Source: Aporrectodea caliginosa (Eukaryota > Annelida > Clitellata > Crassiclitellata > Lumbricidae). Taken from it: a stretch of 64,000 nt of DNA. Made by a program: the position numbers and the translations under genes. Where the stretch lies: positions 1,756,616 through 1,820,615 of the forward strand of contig JACEVL010000150.1 of the NCBI GenBank assembly GCA_020284085.1, in the 5' to 3' direction. The notes under the pieces were generated by a model that did not search any database, had not been told where the DNA came from, and worked only from the letters and a program-made list of their open reading frames with translations. Below, in pieces: positions 1-13,180 of this stretch (its first letter is position 1; the number at the start of each line of letters is the position of its first letter).

Positions 1-52
<52 letters not shown>
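1..52. repeat. (TGA)n microsatellite
   Basis: Perfect run of TGA triplets from the first base of the window to base 52; it probably continues upstream. The AT-rich stretch that follows, to about 330, is a decayed AAT/ATT/GTA-rich simple sequence. Confidence 0.95.
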
Positions 53-53
<1 letters not shown>

Positions 54-948
54 ATAATAATTATAATAATAATGATAATACTCAGATGATGATGAAATAT
101 AAATAGATAATAATATTAAATAATACAGATAAAATATAATAGTAATAATTTTAATAGTAGGTCCCTATTACCAGTGAGACAAATAATAATTATAATTTCT
201 ATGATAATAATAAAAGCAATTATTATTATTATTATTATTAATGCAGCCATAGTATTGGTAGTATTAGTATTAGTATTGGGAATAGTAATAATAGTAGTGG
301 TAGTAGTAATACTAGAAAAATTACAATATTAGCGGATCTAGCATTAAATGACTATTCTTGTTGATCTGTTCGGTATATATTAACTGCCGCAGTAGCTTCA
401 ACGCCTAAGAACAACTGATAGCAGTGAATATTAATCACTGATGTCAATTGAATCACACAGATTGTGTCGTCAGCGGACAGGAGACAAATTAATTCCTTAG
501 TTTTCCGTTCACGAGCTTTTCCGAAACCGAATTTCTTAGCTGACCCCGGTTGACCTATTATAGGCGTTCCGTTTGACTGAATGATTAACTATGTAAATAT
601 TTGTGCTGTTCGTTACCGCTTCTCTCGTTCGTCGGCTAATCATAAGCCATGACCCACGATTAATCTGCTTCCCCCCATTCGGTTGTAAAACCCATCTGCT
701 GGCAAAGAACGGGAGCCAGGGTACCAGCGTCGGCTGTCCATTGTTTGTAAACATTGTCAAAAGATTGTGTGGTTATTAATGGTTTCCTACAACTCTTCCG
801 TCCGTATCTAAGCTGCTGTTCTTACAACTCGCTAAAACTATCCGCTAATAATAGTTTATGATCCGACTCATTAGTCGCTACAGTCATAATCGCTAACTTC
901 GAATATCTTCGGCGCCCGAATAAAAACAGTCATGAGAACTAGTGTGTT
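53..948. other. Stretch without a recognisable gene
   Basis: AT-rich degenerate simple sequence to about 330, then unique-looking DNA. I see no long open frame with protein-like composition and no recognisable RNA gene. Confidence 0.5.
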
Positions 949-1129
949 CATGGGCGTAGCCAGAAAAATTCGGAGGGGTTTTTAGGATTTTGGGGAGGGG
1001 GTTCATTGGAGATGGTCACAAAAGTGAAGGTTTTGATTCTCGCATGTAAAAGCATATAAATTTTGTTCGGAAACTTATTTGGGGAGGGGGACGGGGTTTG
1101 AACCCGTAACCCCCCTAAATACGCCCATG
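949..1129. mobile_element. Short palindromic MITE-like element
   Basis: The stretch begins CATGGGCGTA and ends TACGCCCATG, perfect 10-bp inverted repeats. Inside are matching G-rich and C-rich arms (GGAGGGG near 972, CCCCCCT near 1112). Short elements with TGGGCGTAGCCAG termini are common in invertebrate genomes and are usually non-autonomous DNA transposons. No coding capacity. The superfamily is not fixed by what is visible. Confidence 0.55.
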
Positions 1130-1149
1130 AGTTTATTTGTGGGTGATCG

Positions 1150-1505
1150 GTTGGCACAGAAACCAGTTTATTTGTGTGTACTCGGTCAGAACAGGGACCA
1201 GTTTATTTGTGGGTAGACTTTTGGACCAGAAACCAGTTTATTTATGGGTGATGAGTTGGAACAGGAACCAGTTTATGTGTGTGGGTGTTTTTTCGAAACA
1301 GGAACCAGTTTATGTGTGTGGGTGTTATTTCGAAACAGGAACCAGTTTATGTGTGTGGGTGTTTTTCGAAACAGGAACCAGTTTATGTGTGTGGGTGTTT
1401 TTTCGAAACAGGAACCAGTTTATGTGTGTGGGTGTTTTTCGAAACAGGAACCAGTTTATGTGTGTGGGTGTTTTTTCGAAACAGGAACCAGTTTATCTGT
1501 GGGTC
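1150..1505 (+). repeat. Minisatellite, 36-37 bp unit
   Basis: About eight to nine copies of a 36-37 bp unit around the core GGAACCAGTTTATGTG, the first copies more diverged and the last five nearly identical (core starts near 1264, 1301, 1338 and 1374). The unit length is close to a multiple of three, so open frames run through it; these are not genes. Confidence 0.9.
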
Positions 1506-1940
1506 CTGTGGCACGTCAGACTAAGAATGTATCACTTCGTTTTCAGACGAATTTCCATGTCAATGTGTCGGAATTGAACGAAAATGCGTTGGCGGTTTGG
1601 CAATAAGTGTCTGCCCAGATCGAATTTTGATTAAAAATCTCAACGCCAGTTTTCATAAAACTGTTTCACTGTAACTGCAATAAACGCTGCTTTGGCACTT
1701 CATCTAGGATTCAATACGACGGGAATTGGCTTTCCATGTTCACCTTCATAAAGTCTCTCTGATCAGAAGCGCATTAAGGTGTCATACGCGATGATAAATG
1801 AATCGAAAACGTTGTCCTCGTTCTTTATCGGAAAATACTGCAATCGTTCGTTTCCATTTCTTCTCTGCTCCGTTCATTTCTTTCCGGTTTTTGCTGGATG
1901 TCATTTTCGTAGCTTATAGCAGGAGAAAATTACAGTTTCT

Positions 1941-2116
1941 GACTGGTTCTGGGTTAAGAAGAGAGCCATACCACTCCTCTGGCTGACTGGCTGTTGGTTA
2001 AGAAGAGAGCCATGCCACTCCTCTGGCTGACTGGCTGTTGGTTAAGAAGAGAGCCATGCCACTCCTCTGGCTGACTGGCTGTTGGTTAAGAAGAGAGCCA
2101 TGCCACTCCTCTGGCT
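1941..2116 (+). repeat. Four tandem copies of a 44-bp unit
   Basis: Units start at 1941, 1985, 2029 and 2073, each containing GGTTAAGAAGAGAGCCAT. The first copy differs at a few positions, the others are almost identical, which points to recent expansion. No coding role is apparent. Confidence 0.92.
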
Positions 2117-2222
2117 TACTGTGCGTCAACTGGATTAACGCTTCTCCTGTTATTGCTGGCTTTCAACGCGATTGATCCCACGAGACGAACGGACGGGGAT
2201 TCGACGTTCTGGTGCACGCTCT

Positions 2223-2600
2223 CTATCTCTGTCTGTCTGTCTGTCTGTCTGTCTGTATGTCTATTTGTCTTCATGCATATCTGTCTGTCTGTTTGCGTGT
2301 ATATCTGTCTGTCTATCTACCTGTTTCTCTGTCTTGTTCTGTTTGTCTGTGTTTCTGTGTGTGTGTGTGTGTGTGTGGTTGTCAGTCTGTGTTGGTGTAT
2401 GCCTGTTTGTCTGTGTCCGTCTGCAAGTCTGTGTCCTTATGTCCGCGTGTCTGCTTTGACTGGCTATATGTATCTGTCAGTATATTCGTGTCTGTTGTAT
2501 ACGCTTCCATGTCTGCGTGAATCTGCCTGTGTCAGTCTACGTACGTGTATGTGTCCGTCCCTTTTTCTGCCTCTGTCTTTGTCTGTGTGGTGCGTTGTCG
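2223..2600 (+). repeat. Degenerate (CTGT)n / (GT)n simple sequence
   Basis: CTGT-rich tetranucleotide sequence with an internal pure GT run near 2356-2380. The Cys/Val/Leu-rich open frames crossing it are by-products of the repeat. Confidence 0.85.
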
Positions 2601-2754
2601 TCGTCGGCTGTTGATTACCCAGCGGAGTAGTTTATCCAGCGGCCACCAGAGGCGCCGCTACCTGCGTTTATCCATTCTTCAGTTGCCTAATTGGCATCTA
2701 CGTAGATAGGTCGTCGCTGGTCTGTGCCGCGTCAAAGGCGGTGAAGGGATAGGA

Positions 2755-2940
2755 GAGAGGAAGTGGAGAGGATGGAAGAGGAAAGGGAAGAGGATGGAAG
2801 AGGAAAGGGAAGAGGATGGAAGAGGAAAGGGAAGAGGATGGAAGAGGAAAGGGAGGATGGAAGAGGAAAGGGAAGAGGATGAAGAGGAGAGGACAAGGAA
2901 GAGAAGAGGAAAGGGAAGTGGATGGAAAGGGGAAAGGTAT
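2755..2940 (+). repeat. Purine-rich tandem repeat, about 21 bp
   Basis: Repeats of GGAAGAGGAAAGGGAAGAGGA, all purine on the + strand. Such homopurine tracts can form triplex DNA. No gene. Confidence 0.85.
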
Positions 2941-3232
2941 GAATCCAACAAGCAGATCCATTGCTGGAAATGTCTCTTTCCATTTGACTTTCCATTTGAC
3001 ACGTTCCCACCAAGCTGGAAAAGTGTCTTTCCAGTAGGTGTTTCCATGTCCTAGTAGGATTGTTCGAAAGAAACGTGTTTCCTTTTTGCAAATGACACTC
3101 TCGCGACGTTTCCAGACGCTTCCAGAGATGGATGATTTTTCCATTTACCGTGCCGTATATGGCAACGGTCAATCCTATTGTTAGCTCGTTTATATTCTCC
3201 TAGTTTAATTATTTTAATTTTCACATTTTAAT

Positions 3233-3495
3233 GTGTGTATGCATGCACGCATGTATGTATGTATCTATATGTGTGTAATCTGTGTATGTATGTATGACAT
3301 GTATGTATATGAATGTATGTATGTATGTATGACATGTATGTATGTATGTATGTATGTATGTATGTATGCATGTATGTATGTATGTATGTATGTATGTATA
3401 CATGTATGTATGTATGTAATACTGTGTGTATGTATGTATGTATGTATGTATGTATGTATGTATGTATGTGTGTATGTATAATGTGTGTATGTAAG
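3233..3495 (+). repeat. (ATGT)n microsatellite
   Basis: Long ATGT tetranucleotide run with a few interruptions. It directly abuts the mariner-like element that follows, whose left terminus is missing, so the array may have grown at or over that end. Confidence 0.93.
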
Positions 3496-3510
3496 CTCGT
3501 TTATAGGGTT

Positions 3511-4637
3511 CTACGCATTTTTGCTGATATTTCGGCCAAAAGTAAGAATTTTAAATCACGTTTTATAGGCTTAAAGGTAATTCATATCTACGTATAATGG
3601 CCAAATATCAAAGAAAATTTTCAATCATAACAAAAGTTATATCACTTTTAGTGAGTCCACCCACTGTTTTTTGATGATTCAAAACCTAACGCAGCAAAAA
3701 GCAACAAAAACGATTTTACTAAGTCATTTGTCAAATAATTGTTATCAAACAAACTTGATCGTTGTTTCACAACTTGAGTTCAATGTGTCCACCACCAGTA
3801 CCCATACATGTTCTGAGTCTTTTGTAAAGTTTTGATGTCTTTGTTGATGGGTTCCAGAGGTAAATCTTCCCACATCAACTTCAATGCGACCTTCAATTCT
3901 CTTATCGTTTTTGGCTTTGATCGCAGATTGTGATATTTCTCCAGCATAGCTCCCCTTACGTAATTACCCATTTTTTGGAGTGCGGAAGATTTGGGCCTTC
4001 CACTTCCTTTACGACGATCCAGAGCCGATCTCCTTTCATCAATGCGGGTGCATATTTTTTAACGGTAGGCCTACTCAGCTTCCACTGTTTATCAGGGCAA
4101 GTGGCGATTAGAGCTTTAGCTCAAAGAAAAGACCCTGCTCATGAAGTGTCTGCATACGCATTTTGTCTGTAATTGATACCTTGCCCATCTTCATATTTTA
4201 GAAATTTTCATTGTTTCAATAAAAAATTATTAATCTGAAAAATTCTTTATTTAGCAACTTGATCGTCTTCTTGCTAAGTGACGTCACAGTGACATACAGC
4301 TATACGCTGGTATCCCGTTTCTGTTCTAAATAATAATAATATGTATCTGGCAATATCAAGTTTGTTTGATAACAATTATTTGACAAATGACTTAGTAAAA
4401 TCGTTTTTTGTTGCTTTTTGCTGCGTTAGGTTTTTGAATCATCAAAAAACAGTGGGTGGACTCACTAAAAGTGATATAACTTTTGTTCTGTTTGAAAATT
4501 TTCTTTGATATTTGGCCATTATACGTAAATATATGAATTACCTTTAAGCCTATAAAACGTGATTTAAAAATTCTTACTTTTGGCCGAAATATCAGCAAAA
4601 ATGCGTAGGGGGGCACTTTTTTTTGGCCCACCCTGTA
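3511..4637 (-). mobile_element. Internally deleted Tc1/mariner-like element with long inverted repeats
   Basis: Long terminal inverted repeats of about 250 bp (3511-3759 and 4354-4610) flank a shortened transposase remnant. The right end reads GGCCCACCCTGTA, the inverse of the TACAGGGTGGGCC terminus typical of mariner-type elements, and ends at a TA. The left end lacks the outermost 25 or so bases and abuts an ATGT microsatellite. The two arms differ at only a few positions. The element cannot encode a complete transposase and looks like a non-autonomous derivative. Confidence 0.8.
3780..4188 (-). pseudogene. mariner-like transposase remnant (N terminus joined to C terminus)
   Basis: Reading the - strand from the ATG at 4188, the frame shows the start of a transposase DNA-binding domain (residues such as ITDKMRMQTLHEQG), then after a frameshift a piece ending in a proline/serine-rich linker of the GRPKS type. 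Near 3975 this runs directly into the C-terminal part (TIRELKVALKLMWEDLP), which in intact members lies beyond the DDE/D catalytic core. The catalytic domain is therefore gone. About 410 bp remain where an intact gene would need about 1 kb. Family assignment rests on the linker, the C-terminal motif and the TACAGGGTGGGCC terminus. Confidence 0.7.
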
Positions 4638-5870
4638 GGTTTGTACCGAAGCACTTGTATGGGTTGAGAGAATAGGGAAGGGGTGGATTCGAAGGATCAG
4701 GGTAAGATTCTTGAGAAGATGGGATTTTCGTTTTCAATGGAAACTCGCGAAGTGCAGACAAGCGATAGATAGGATTCATTGAGTATTAAATTTTATTCCT
4801 TCGTAGGAATTGCATATATATATATGGGATGCAATGTATTTGTCAGAGATAAGTTATTTACTGCCTCTTGATGGTATATATTCTATAATTCTATACACTG
4901 TATGGTGTCAGTGAAGTGGTAATACCATCTCTTGCAATCAACCGGTGACTTGAGTAGTTGCGGTTGAACGCTGGAAGTATTGAGACGGGGTTCACTCAAC
5001 ACCTGAACTGTTCACCGTTTGGGTCTATTAATAAAACGTGAGTTATTAGTCGGCGTTTAATAAACCGTGTTTATTGGATCCTATGGTTATTCCGCTTATC
5101 TGTTATAACCGAAACTGGTAATTCCAGGTCCTCGGCTGGAGGTCAGAGGTCACGTTGCCTTGACGACTGGCCTACCATGGCCGCGGTGTTCATAACGTGA
5201 AAATTAATTGCAGAGGAGTTATTGTTGTCGTTTGGTCGTTCGGTCATAAATCAGCGTGGCCGTATGTTGTGTCCGGATGACCGATTGGACAGCAGCACCG
5301 TCCACTACGACTGGTCAGTATACAGGCACACGCGTTGACCAAATGGTGGTCAGTGTTTGTCTTGCAAATGGTGTTTAGTCAGGCAACACGATCTAAGCAT
5401 CATCCTAAAACTCACTTCTGCAGGTCTCAGCATGCATGCAGCAGCAGCAGCAGCCGAGTGATGCGGTCAGCAGCATCCTCTGCGTTATGTCCTCAGTGCA
5501 GTGAGACCAGACTCTGCATCTGGAATTATTAGTTATAAGCTTTCATTGCGCTGATGATCACCGTTTCATATCGCCAATCACCAGTCCATCTGTCGCATGC
5601 ATTGTGGTGACTCTGATCGCCACGACTGGGTGCACAGCTTGACATGCTTCAGCTGATATAACTTATCCTGGACGGAAGGAAGACTATCACTTTGAAGAAT
5701 TTCAAGGCGATAAAATTAACTTCTTGAATTTTGGTATGGTCAAAAGATTTTAGAAAATGTGGTTGTATGGCAGTGAAAAGCTGCAACAATAAACCTTGTC
5801 ACATCAGATGAAATCCTTGTTACAGAGGGTTGAATTGAATTGTGTCCTTATCATGTCTTTGCATACTAAA
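4638..5870. other. Stretch without a recognisable gene
   Basis: Unique-looking DNA with a short TA run near 4817-4825 and a CAG-rich spot near 5440-5455. No convincing open frame, splice pattern or RNA gene seen. Confidence 0.45.
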
Positions 5871-5874
5871 TAAC

Positions 5875-6040
5875 TGATTGACTGATTGATTGACTGACTG
5901 ACTGACTGATTGACATACTGATTGACTAATTGATTGGCTAACTGACTGACTGACTGACTGACTGACTGATTGACTTAATGATTGACTGAATGATTGACTG
6001 ACCGATTGATTGACTTGATTGATTGATTGGATTGATTGCA
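5875..6040 (+). repeat. (TGAC)n/(TGAT)n microsatellite
   Basis: Interrupted tetranucleotide array of TGAC, TGAT and related units; on the - strand it gives a Gln/Ser-rich open frame that is not a gene. Confidence 0.9.
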
Positions 6041-6856
6041 TGATGCTCAACTTGCACTTTTAGGCAATAACCGTTTTTCTTCTTTCTGATAGAGATTTCA
6101 TATATCAAAACACAAAGTCCTGTACGAAGTGACCGCTTGCATGCTCCTCAGCCACTCCTATCATATATCAATCGCAACCATCTCTGGCGTTTAGTTATAG
6201 GTTTCTGACATTTCATTACAGAAAACACGATTGCCTATTCAATGCCTAGACCAACACCACCGTCGTTTTCCCCTTCAATCCGACGACCTATATGAAACCG
6301 ACGTCGCTTGCGTGGACACTCGAGGTACGGACGGATTTGTTAGGATCCGCTGGACACGTCCATTGGAAGAAATCCGGCGAGAAATTGCATGCAAATGTGT
6401 GGAGGCGTTTGAGAGATTTTTCTCAGCATACAGGGAGAGTTGGCGTTTAAAAAATTCAATTCCTTTGTCTGCGGCTGGTTTTGTTTTGGATTTAAATGGC
6501 TTTTTTAGATTCTATAGGAGGAAACGAACGTGTTTTAGATTGCTGCGGAATTTCAAAACCTTCAGTTGCTGTCTTTCACTTTCTTTTTGTCTCAAAGTTT
6601 CTTATATATTTCTCTCTCTTTCGTTCTTTTTTGCTCTCTTTCTCTTTCTGTCTCTCATCTTTCAGGGCCTTTCTATTGCCCTCTCTTTCTTTATTTATAA
6701 ATTCTATTTCTTTGCTCAAGGTCCTATTCGTACTCCTGAGTCAAATGTAAAGAATGTGTCTAAGTCGTTATACAGAGTCGGTTCAGCAGACTCAAACCGT
6801 TCAATCACAGACTCAGAGTATTGTCTCCCAATTCAATATGTTTTCTCTCTATGATA

Positions 6857-7016
6857 TTCATCATCATCATCAGTTCCTGACCCCAGCCATTTGGCGGCAG
6901 TTGTTACGAATAAATGATCCCCACTGTCGTGGGTCATTTGTCAAGTCCATTGCTTCTCTTAGTCCAAGTGATGTTATGTCCTCATTTATATTATCTATCC
7001 ACCCTATTCTTGGTCC
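6857..7016 (-). pseudogene. C-terminal fragment of a LINE ORF2 protein
   Basis: The - strand frame ending at the stop at 6870 carries the pattern GPRxxWIDNI-xED-xxLGL-REAxDL-xDRxxW (seen here as GPRIGWIDNINEDITSLGL and DPRQWGSFI), which is the usual tail of endonuclease/reverse-transcriptase proteins of non-LTR elements. The stop is followed on that strand by a short TGA-triplet run (6857-6872), a common 3' end for such elements. Only the last 50 or so residues remain; the copy is 5' truncated near 7016-7040, where another dispersed repeat begins. Confidence 0.6.
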
Positions 7017-7043
7017 AGCAGAACTCGTAAACCGTAGACTCCA

Positions 7044-7190
7044 TATTGATAAACACCACTTACAGGCTAAAACAAGGGGCACCAGCTTATTCACGAGCGC
7101 TTCGTCGTGTCAGAGAACCAAGCCCGGTTGTCAGAAGACCAGAGGGAAGGAGGCAGAGCAGCCTCTGAGGCGGGTCTCGTTTTGAACGAG
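7044..7190 (+). repeat. Dispersed repeat family C, copy 1
   Basis: Shares a core (GGGCACCAGCTTATTCACGA, then AGCGCTxCGTC) with copies at 16070-16200, 48185-48325 (inverted) and, more weakly, 41976-42080 and 52726-52850. Probably the 3' part of a LINE or a SINE. No protein coding seen. Confidence 0.6.
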
Positions 7191-7867
7191 AGAACGGGTG
7201 ATGAATTTCTTGGTGCTATCATCGGGGTGAAGGGTCATTGCTATCTATCTGATTACCGTATAACCACCCTTCTCTGGTGTCGTCCACTCTGGTGACTTGT
7301 TACGACGATTCCGACGATGCCAATGCCGCGTTTCGTGGCATCTTGCGGCTTCCGCAGAGATAAGCGTGGAATCCGTCGTAAAACCTGAGAGCGAAGGAAC
7401 TGCAGGAGAGCAGCGAGCGAGTGAAGGCAGGGAGGTCCTCGACCGTCCTCCTGTCTGCGATGCCTTCGCTGGGATTAGCATGATGATGAACCGCATGCGA
7501 CGGTGACAAAGCCCGCAAATGGACGGATCATTCAAATGCAGCAGCGACCAGGTCTAGATAACGCCATCGGGTGATCTATACGGGGGTGGTCGATCGGGTC
7601 AAACAAACCGAGCCCCGTTTTGCATACCCACTTTCGAACACCCTCACCCCATTCACCCCCCCACCTCACACCAGTCGTAAAATATGAGACGCGGAGAGAA
7701 GACTTTCCAATGTAGCTTCTGTCATTCTCTGGTCAGGAGTTGAACTAGAACTTATTCAAACAATGAATTCAGATTTCAGACCTGTATTTATTCAAACCTA
7801 GAAAAGCCTTCGGAGATGATTTGAAAGAGCGGACACAGCGTTTCGTGATGCCAACCGGATTCACAGC
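7191..7867. other. Stretch without a recognisable gene
   Basis: GC-richer, unique-looking DNA. Short overlapping open frames occur on both strands, but none has a recognisable domain or a clear splice context. Confidence 0.4.
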
Positions 7868-9477
<1,610 letters not shown>

Positions 9478-9478
<1 letters not shown>

Positions 9479-9638
9479 AAGACAGACGGACAGACAGACG
9501 GGCGGACAGACAGACGGACGAAGGACGGGGTAAGAGAGAGAAAGAGAAAGACAGAGAGAGCAAATGAGAATGAGAGAGAACGAGAAAGATTATATAGGCA
9601 GACAGAGACAGACAGACAGACAGACGGACGGACGGACG

Positions 9639-9728
<90 letters not shown>

Positions 9729-9734
9729 GATAGA

Positions 9735-9782
<48 letters not shown>

Positions 9783-10009
9783 TAGAACGAGACAGAGACA
9801 GAGAGACAGAGACAGAAACAAAGAGAGAGAGAGAGAGACATAGAGAGAAGGGGAGCGAGCGACGGCGAGAGAGACAGAGAGCGAGGGAGAGAGCGAGCGT
9901 TGACTATGGATGGCGATGCGATGGATGACATTGCGGATGACGGATGACCACAGATGACATTAGACCCATGGACAAATACACAGACACAGACATCTACAGA
10001 CACACGCAC

Positions 10010-10043
<34 letters not shown>

Positions 10044-10045
10044 GT

Positions 10046-10131
<86 letters not shown>

Positions 10132-10360
10132 GCAGACATAATGATATCGCTGCCGCGGCGTGTACTACAGAGGCTTGAAGGGTAACGTGATCAGATAGAG
10201 TTACGTACAGAACAACAGACGAGAAGAAGACAAAGGGAAAGACAGGCGGATGAACAGGCAGAGAGAGAGACACACACACAGAGACAGACAGACAGACAGA
10301 CAGAGGGACAGATAGACAGGCAAAGAGAGGAATAGACAGACAAAGGGATAGACAGACTGT
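9478..10360 (+). repeat. GACA / GATA / GA simple-sequence cluster
   Basis: Consecutive blocks: (GACA/GACG)n at 9480-9640, a pure (GATA)n run at about 9640-9750, (GACA)n to 9780, purine-rich (GA)n near 9810-9850 and 10010-10130, then more GACA to about 10350. On the - strand these give long Ser/Leu/Tyr-rich frames that are not genes. Confidence 0.92.
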
Positions 10361-10689
10361 TGGATGGACGGATGGATGGAAGAATGAATGAATGAAACGG
10401 TTGAACTGTTTCTGCGTATAATATCGGAGACTTGTTCTTGGCAGTCGAGAGGTGTTGAGAGGAGGTTTATTGGAGGAGAATGGACGCCAAACGACGAACG
10501 AAATGGACAATTGGAGAGAGCCAGTAATTCCCGTTCTATGGCCGAACAATAGCATTCGAACGACAATAAGACCGTTTGCAACTCACACCACAAAACGAGT
10601 TTACTCAACGGACGACTATTTATGAAGGAGTTTACGAACGGACGAAAGGACGGATACTCACACTCACATGGACGCCTGCTCATTTGATC

Positions 10690-10900
10690 AGTGTATTTAT
10701 TGTATTGTATTTGATCATTAATTTTATAAATCGCTTCTCATAGCATAAGACTTTCAGAAGCGTTCCAGTGCGAGATAGGCCTACTCCGAGGAAAAAGGAA
10801 GGTTTTAAGGTGAGAGAGAGAGAGGTAGAAATGCTACCAGAGAGGATTGTAAAGCGTAGAGAAGGAGGAAGCCCATTTCATAGGGAGGGACCTATGCAGG
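10690..10900 (-). mobile_element. CR1/L2-like LINE 3' end, diverged copy
   Basis: Diverged copy of the family whose coding end is at 52925-53640: shared elements are a sequence like ATAAATCGCTTCTCATAGC followed by AGAAGCG, then GGTTTTAAGGTGAGA and a distal block near 10880. No coding sequence recognisable. Confidence 0.45.
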
Positions 10901-11329
10901 CAAAGAATCTGGATTGAGCCATTCCTCATTGATCATTGGCTCACTCGGTCATTCATTTACCCAATCGCTTGATAAGACATTCACCAAATCACTCATTCAA
11001 TGCTCAGTACATGTAGTCAGTCGGTCGAATGAGGAGTTGTGTACCCAGTTAACAGCTTTTACTAATCGTGCTGCGGTATTCGTCTTTTTCTAAATGATGT
11101 TTGATGTACAACCTTTGCAGATGTCTTTCTGAGAGGATGGTGTGAGTTGGTAGCGTCCTATGGAAGTAAGAAATTCTCCTTCGTTCAGACCAGAATAGAA
11201 ATGGCCAACGATTGTTGGCAGCTTTCCTACCACTGGGCACAGAGATAAATTCATCTGAGTCCTCAGTTTGAAAAAAACCCAATTCCTTGAGCTATTTTGA
11301 AAGGTATTGCACACTGTGCTGCATTGAAT

Positions 11330-11420
11330 ATGCATTGTATTGTATTGTATTGTATTGTATTTGAACACTTGTCATAGCGCCCCTTCCAGATTCCCATTCA
11401 GAGGCGCTCAATACATTGTG
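11330..11420 (-). mobile_element. CR1/L2-like LINE 3' end with (TTGTA)n tail
   Basis: TAGCGCCCCTTCCAGATTCC followed by CAGAGGCGCTC matches the 3' terminal block of the LINE family described at 52925-53640. It is flanked by a TTGTA pentanucleotide run (about 11335-11360), which on the - strand would be the element's 3' tail. Confidence 0.6.
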
Positions 11421-11729
11421 TTGTAAATGCATATTTCATTGTATTTTATTTCATCGTAGGCCCATAGTATTTCGTTTTCTATATTGTATTGTATTGTATT
11501 TCATTGCATTGCATTTTAAAATGACCGACATACATCCCTGCCTCTGAAACTGCTCTGTCTGATTTCCGCCAGATGTCGCCAGACAGTCGGAGGATTACTG
11601 GCGCCAGAGAGATCCGGGGAGTGTCCAGGGATTATGCAAATCAGGGTTACAAGGGGTTCGCTTTCATCTCTGCCGAACTCTCCTCTGTCCATGCTAGCAC
11701 TCGGCACTTTTGTCCAGCGATGCATCTGC

Positions 11730-12021
11730 AACTGATGATGATGATTGTACTGATGACGATGATGATAATAATAATGATGATGGTGGTGTGCTTCTGTTGT
11801 TGTTGATGACGATGATGATGATGAATGATAATATTAATGATGACGATGATGATGATGGATGATGATGATGATACTAACGACAATAATGATGATACAAATG
11901 ATGATAATGTCGATGATGATGATGATACTAACGACAATAATGATGATACTGATGATGATGATGATGATTGAACGATAATATAATAAGATGATGATGATGA
12001 TGATGACGATGACGATGATGG

Positions 12022-12077
<56 letters not shown>

Positions 12078-12106
12078 TGATGATGATAATGATGATAATG
12101 ATGATA

Positions 12107-12177
<71 letters not shown>

Positions 12178-12205
12178 AATGATGATGATGATGGTGATGA
12201 TGTGT
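11730..12205 (+). repeat. (GAT)n microsatellite cluster
   Basis: ATG/GAT triplet arrays with GAC, AAT and GGT interruptions, the purest from about 12015 to 12195. The poly-Met, poly-Ile, poly-His and poly-Ser frames across it are repeat artefacts. Confidence 0.95.
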
Positions 12206-12569
12206 GTGCGTGCAAGTTGCAGAGTATCGAGCGGGAATGACAGAACTGCCGCTGGTTCCCTGTTTGTCGAATTGTTCTGGTTCTCTGGTCGACCAAAGCG
12301 ATGTGCTTTTTTCTTGCCGTGTTTTCAAGCGAATGATGATGTATGTTGACCTTCGGAGGGGTCGGGCGACCGACTTCAAAGCGCCCTGCTAGACAGTGGA
12401 CACGTCCACCTCTAAAGACAGGCCCAGTGGACAGCTGGAAGAATGCCAAAAGGGCGGGTGATGGTGGTGGTGGTGGTGGTGGTGAGACTGCGTGGGTCTA
12501 GGATGATGCATGGTTACAAAGGGCTTTTTAAGTGTCGCAGAAAGGCTTTGAGGGTAAAAATAAAACTAC

Positions 12570-12945
12570 AGCCATGTGATCTTATCTCTGATCTGATATC
12601 TGATTTAATATGATGTTATATCTGATCTAATATCTTATCTAATCTCTTATCTTAGCTCTGATCAAATCTCCCATGTTATCAAATTCTGATTTAATCTCTT
12701 TCCTGGAGCTAATCTATGATCTTATCTCTGATTGAATCTCTGATGTAATCTCTGATCTCTTATCCAATATCTGATCTAATATCTGTCCTAATCTCTGATC
12801 TTATTTCTTATCTAATCTCTGATCTCGTCTCCGATCTAATCTATGATCTTATCTAATTCTGATACAATCTAAGATCTAATCTGCTATAATCTCTTCTCTA
12901 ACCAGGTCTAATCAAATCTCTTATAATTATAATAATCTAATCTCT
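12570..12945 (+). repeat. Degenerate satellite with unit like TCTGATCTAATC
   Basis: About 30 imperfect copies of a 10-13 bp motif built on ATCTGATCTAATCTCTGATC, unusually rich in GATC. It is not a simple microsatellite because the unit is longer and diverged, so it is an older array. No gene. Confidence 0.85.
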
Positions 12946-13084
12946 AATTCATCCGAACCCGCGCGATCTCACATATTCTGAGCATTCCACAATTCTTCGG
13001 GTATTTGCTTTTAGAATGTCATCAACCGACAATCCTGTGGGAAGAGGTTGTATTGTATTATATTCTATTGTAGGCTGTCTCTCT

Positions 13085-13180
13085 GTCTCTACGGACTGAT
13101 CTTTTGGATGTTGACCTGATTGGCTTAGAGGTTGATCGGTTGATGCCTTTGCATTAGACACCGGCGCAATAGAATGCTAT
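13085..13180 (+). repeat. Dispersed repeat family B, copy 1
   Basis: Shares CGGACTGATCTTTTGGATGT, GGTTGATGCC and CATTAGACACCGGCGCAATA with 30838-30930, and a short part with 39478-39520. Unclassified dispersed repeat, non-coding. Confidence 0.6.

Noticed and set aside
6231..6854. 207-codon + strand open frame after a CATTACAG acceptor-like site
   Set aside because: No recognisable domain, second half is a Phe/Leu/Ser run from CT-rich sequence, and no partner exon fits. A short exon at about 6221-6322 cannot be excluded but is unsupported.
9590..10555. 321-codon - strand Ser/Leu-rich frame
   Set aside because: Crosses GATA, GACA and GA arrays; composition is that of the repeats.
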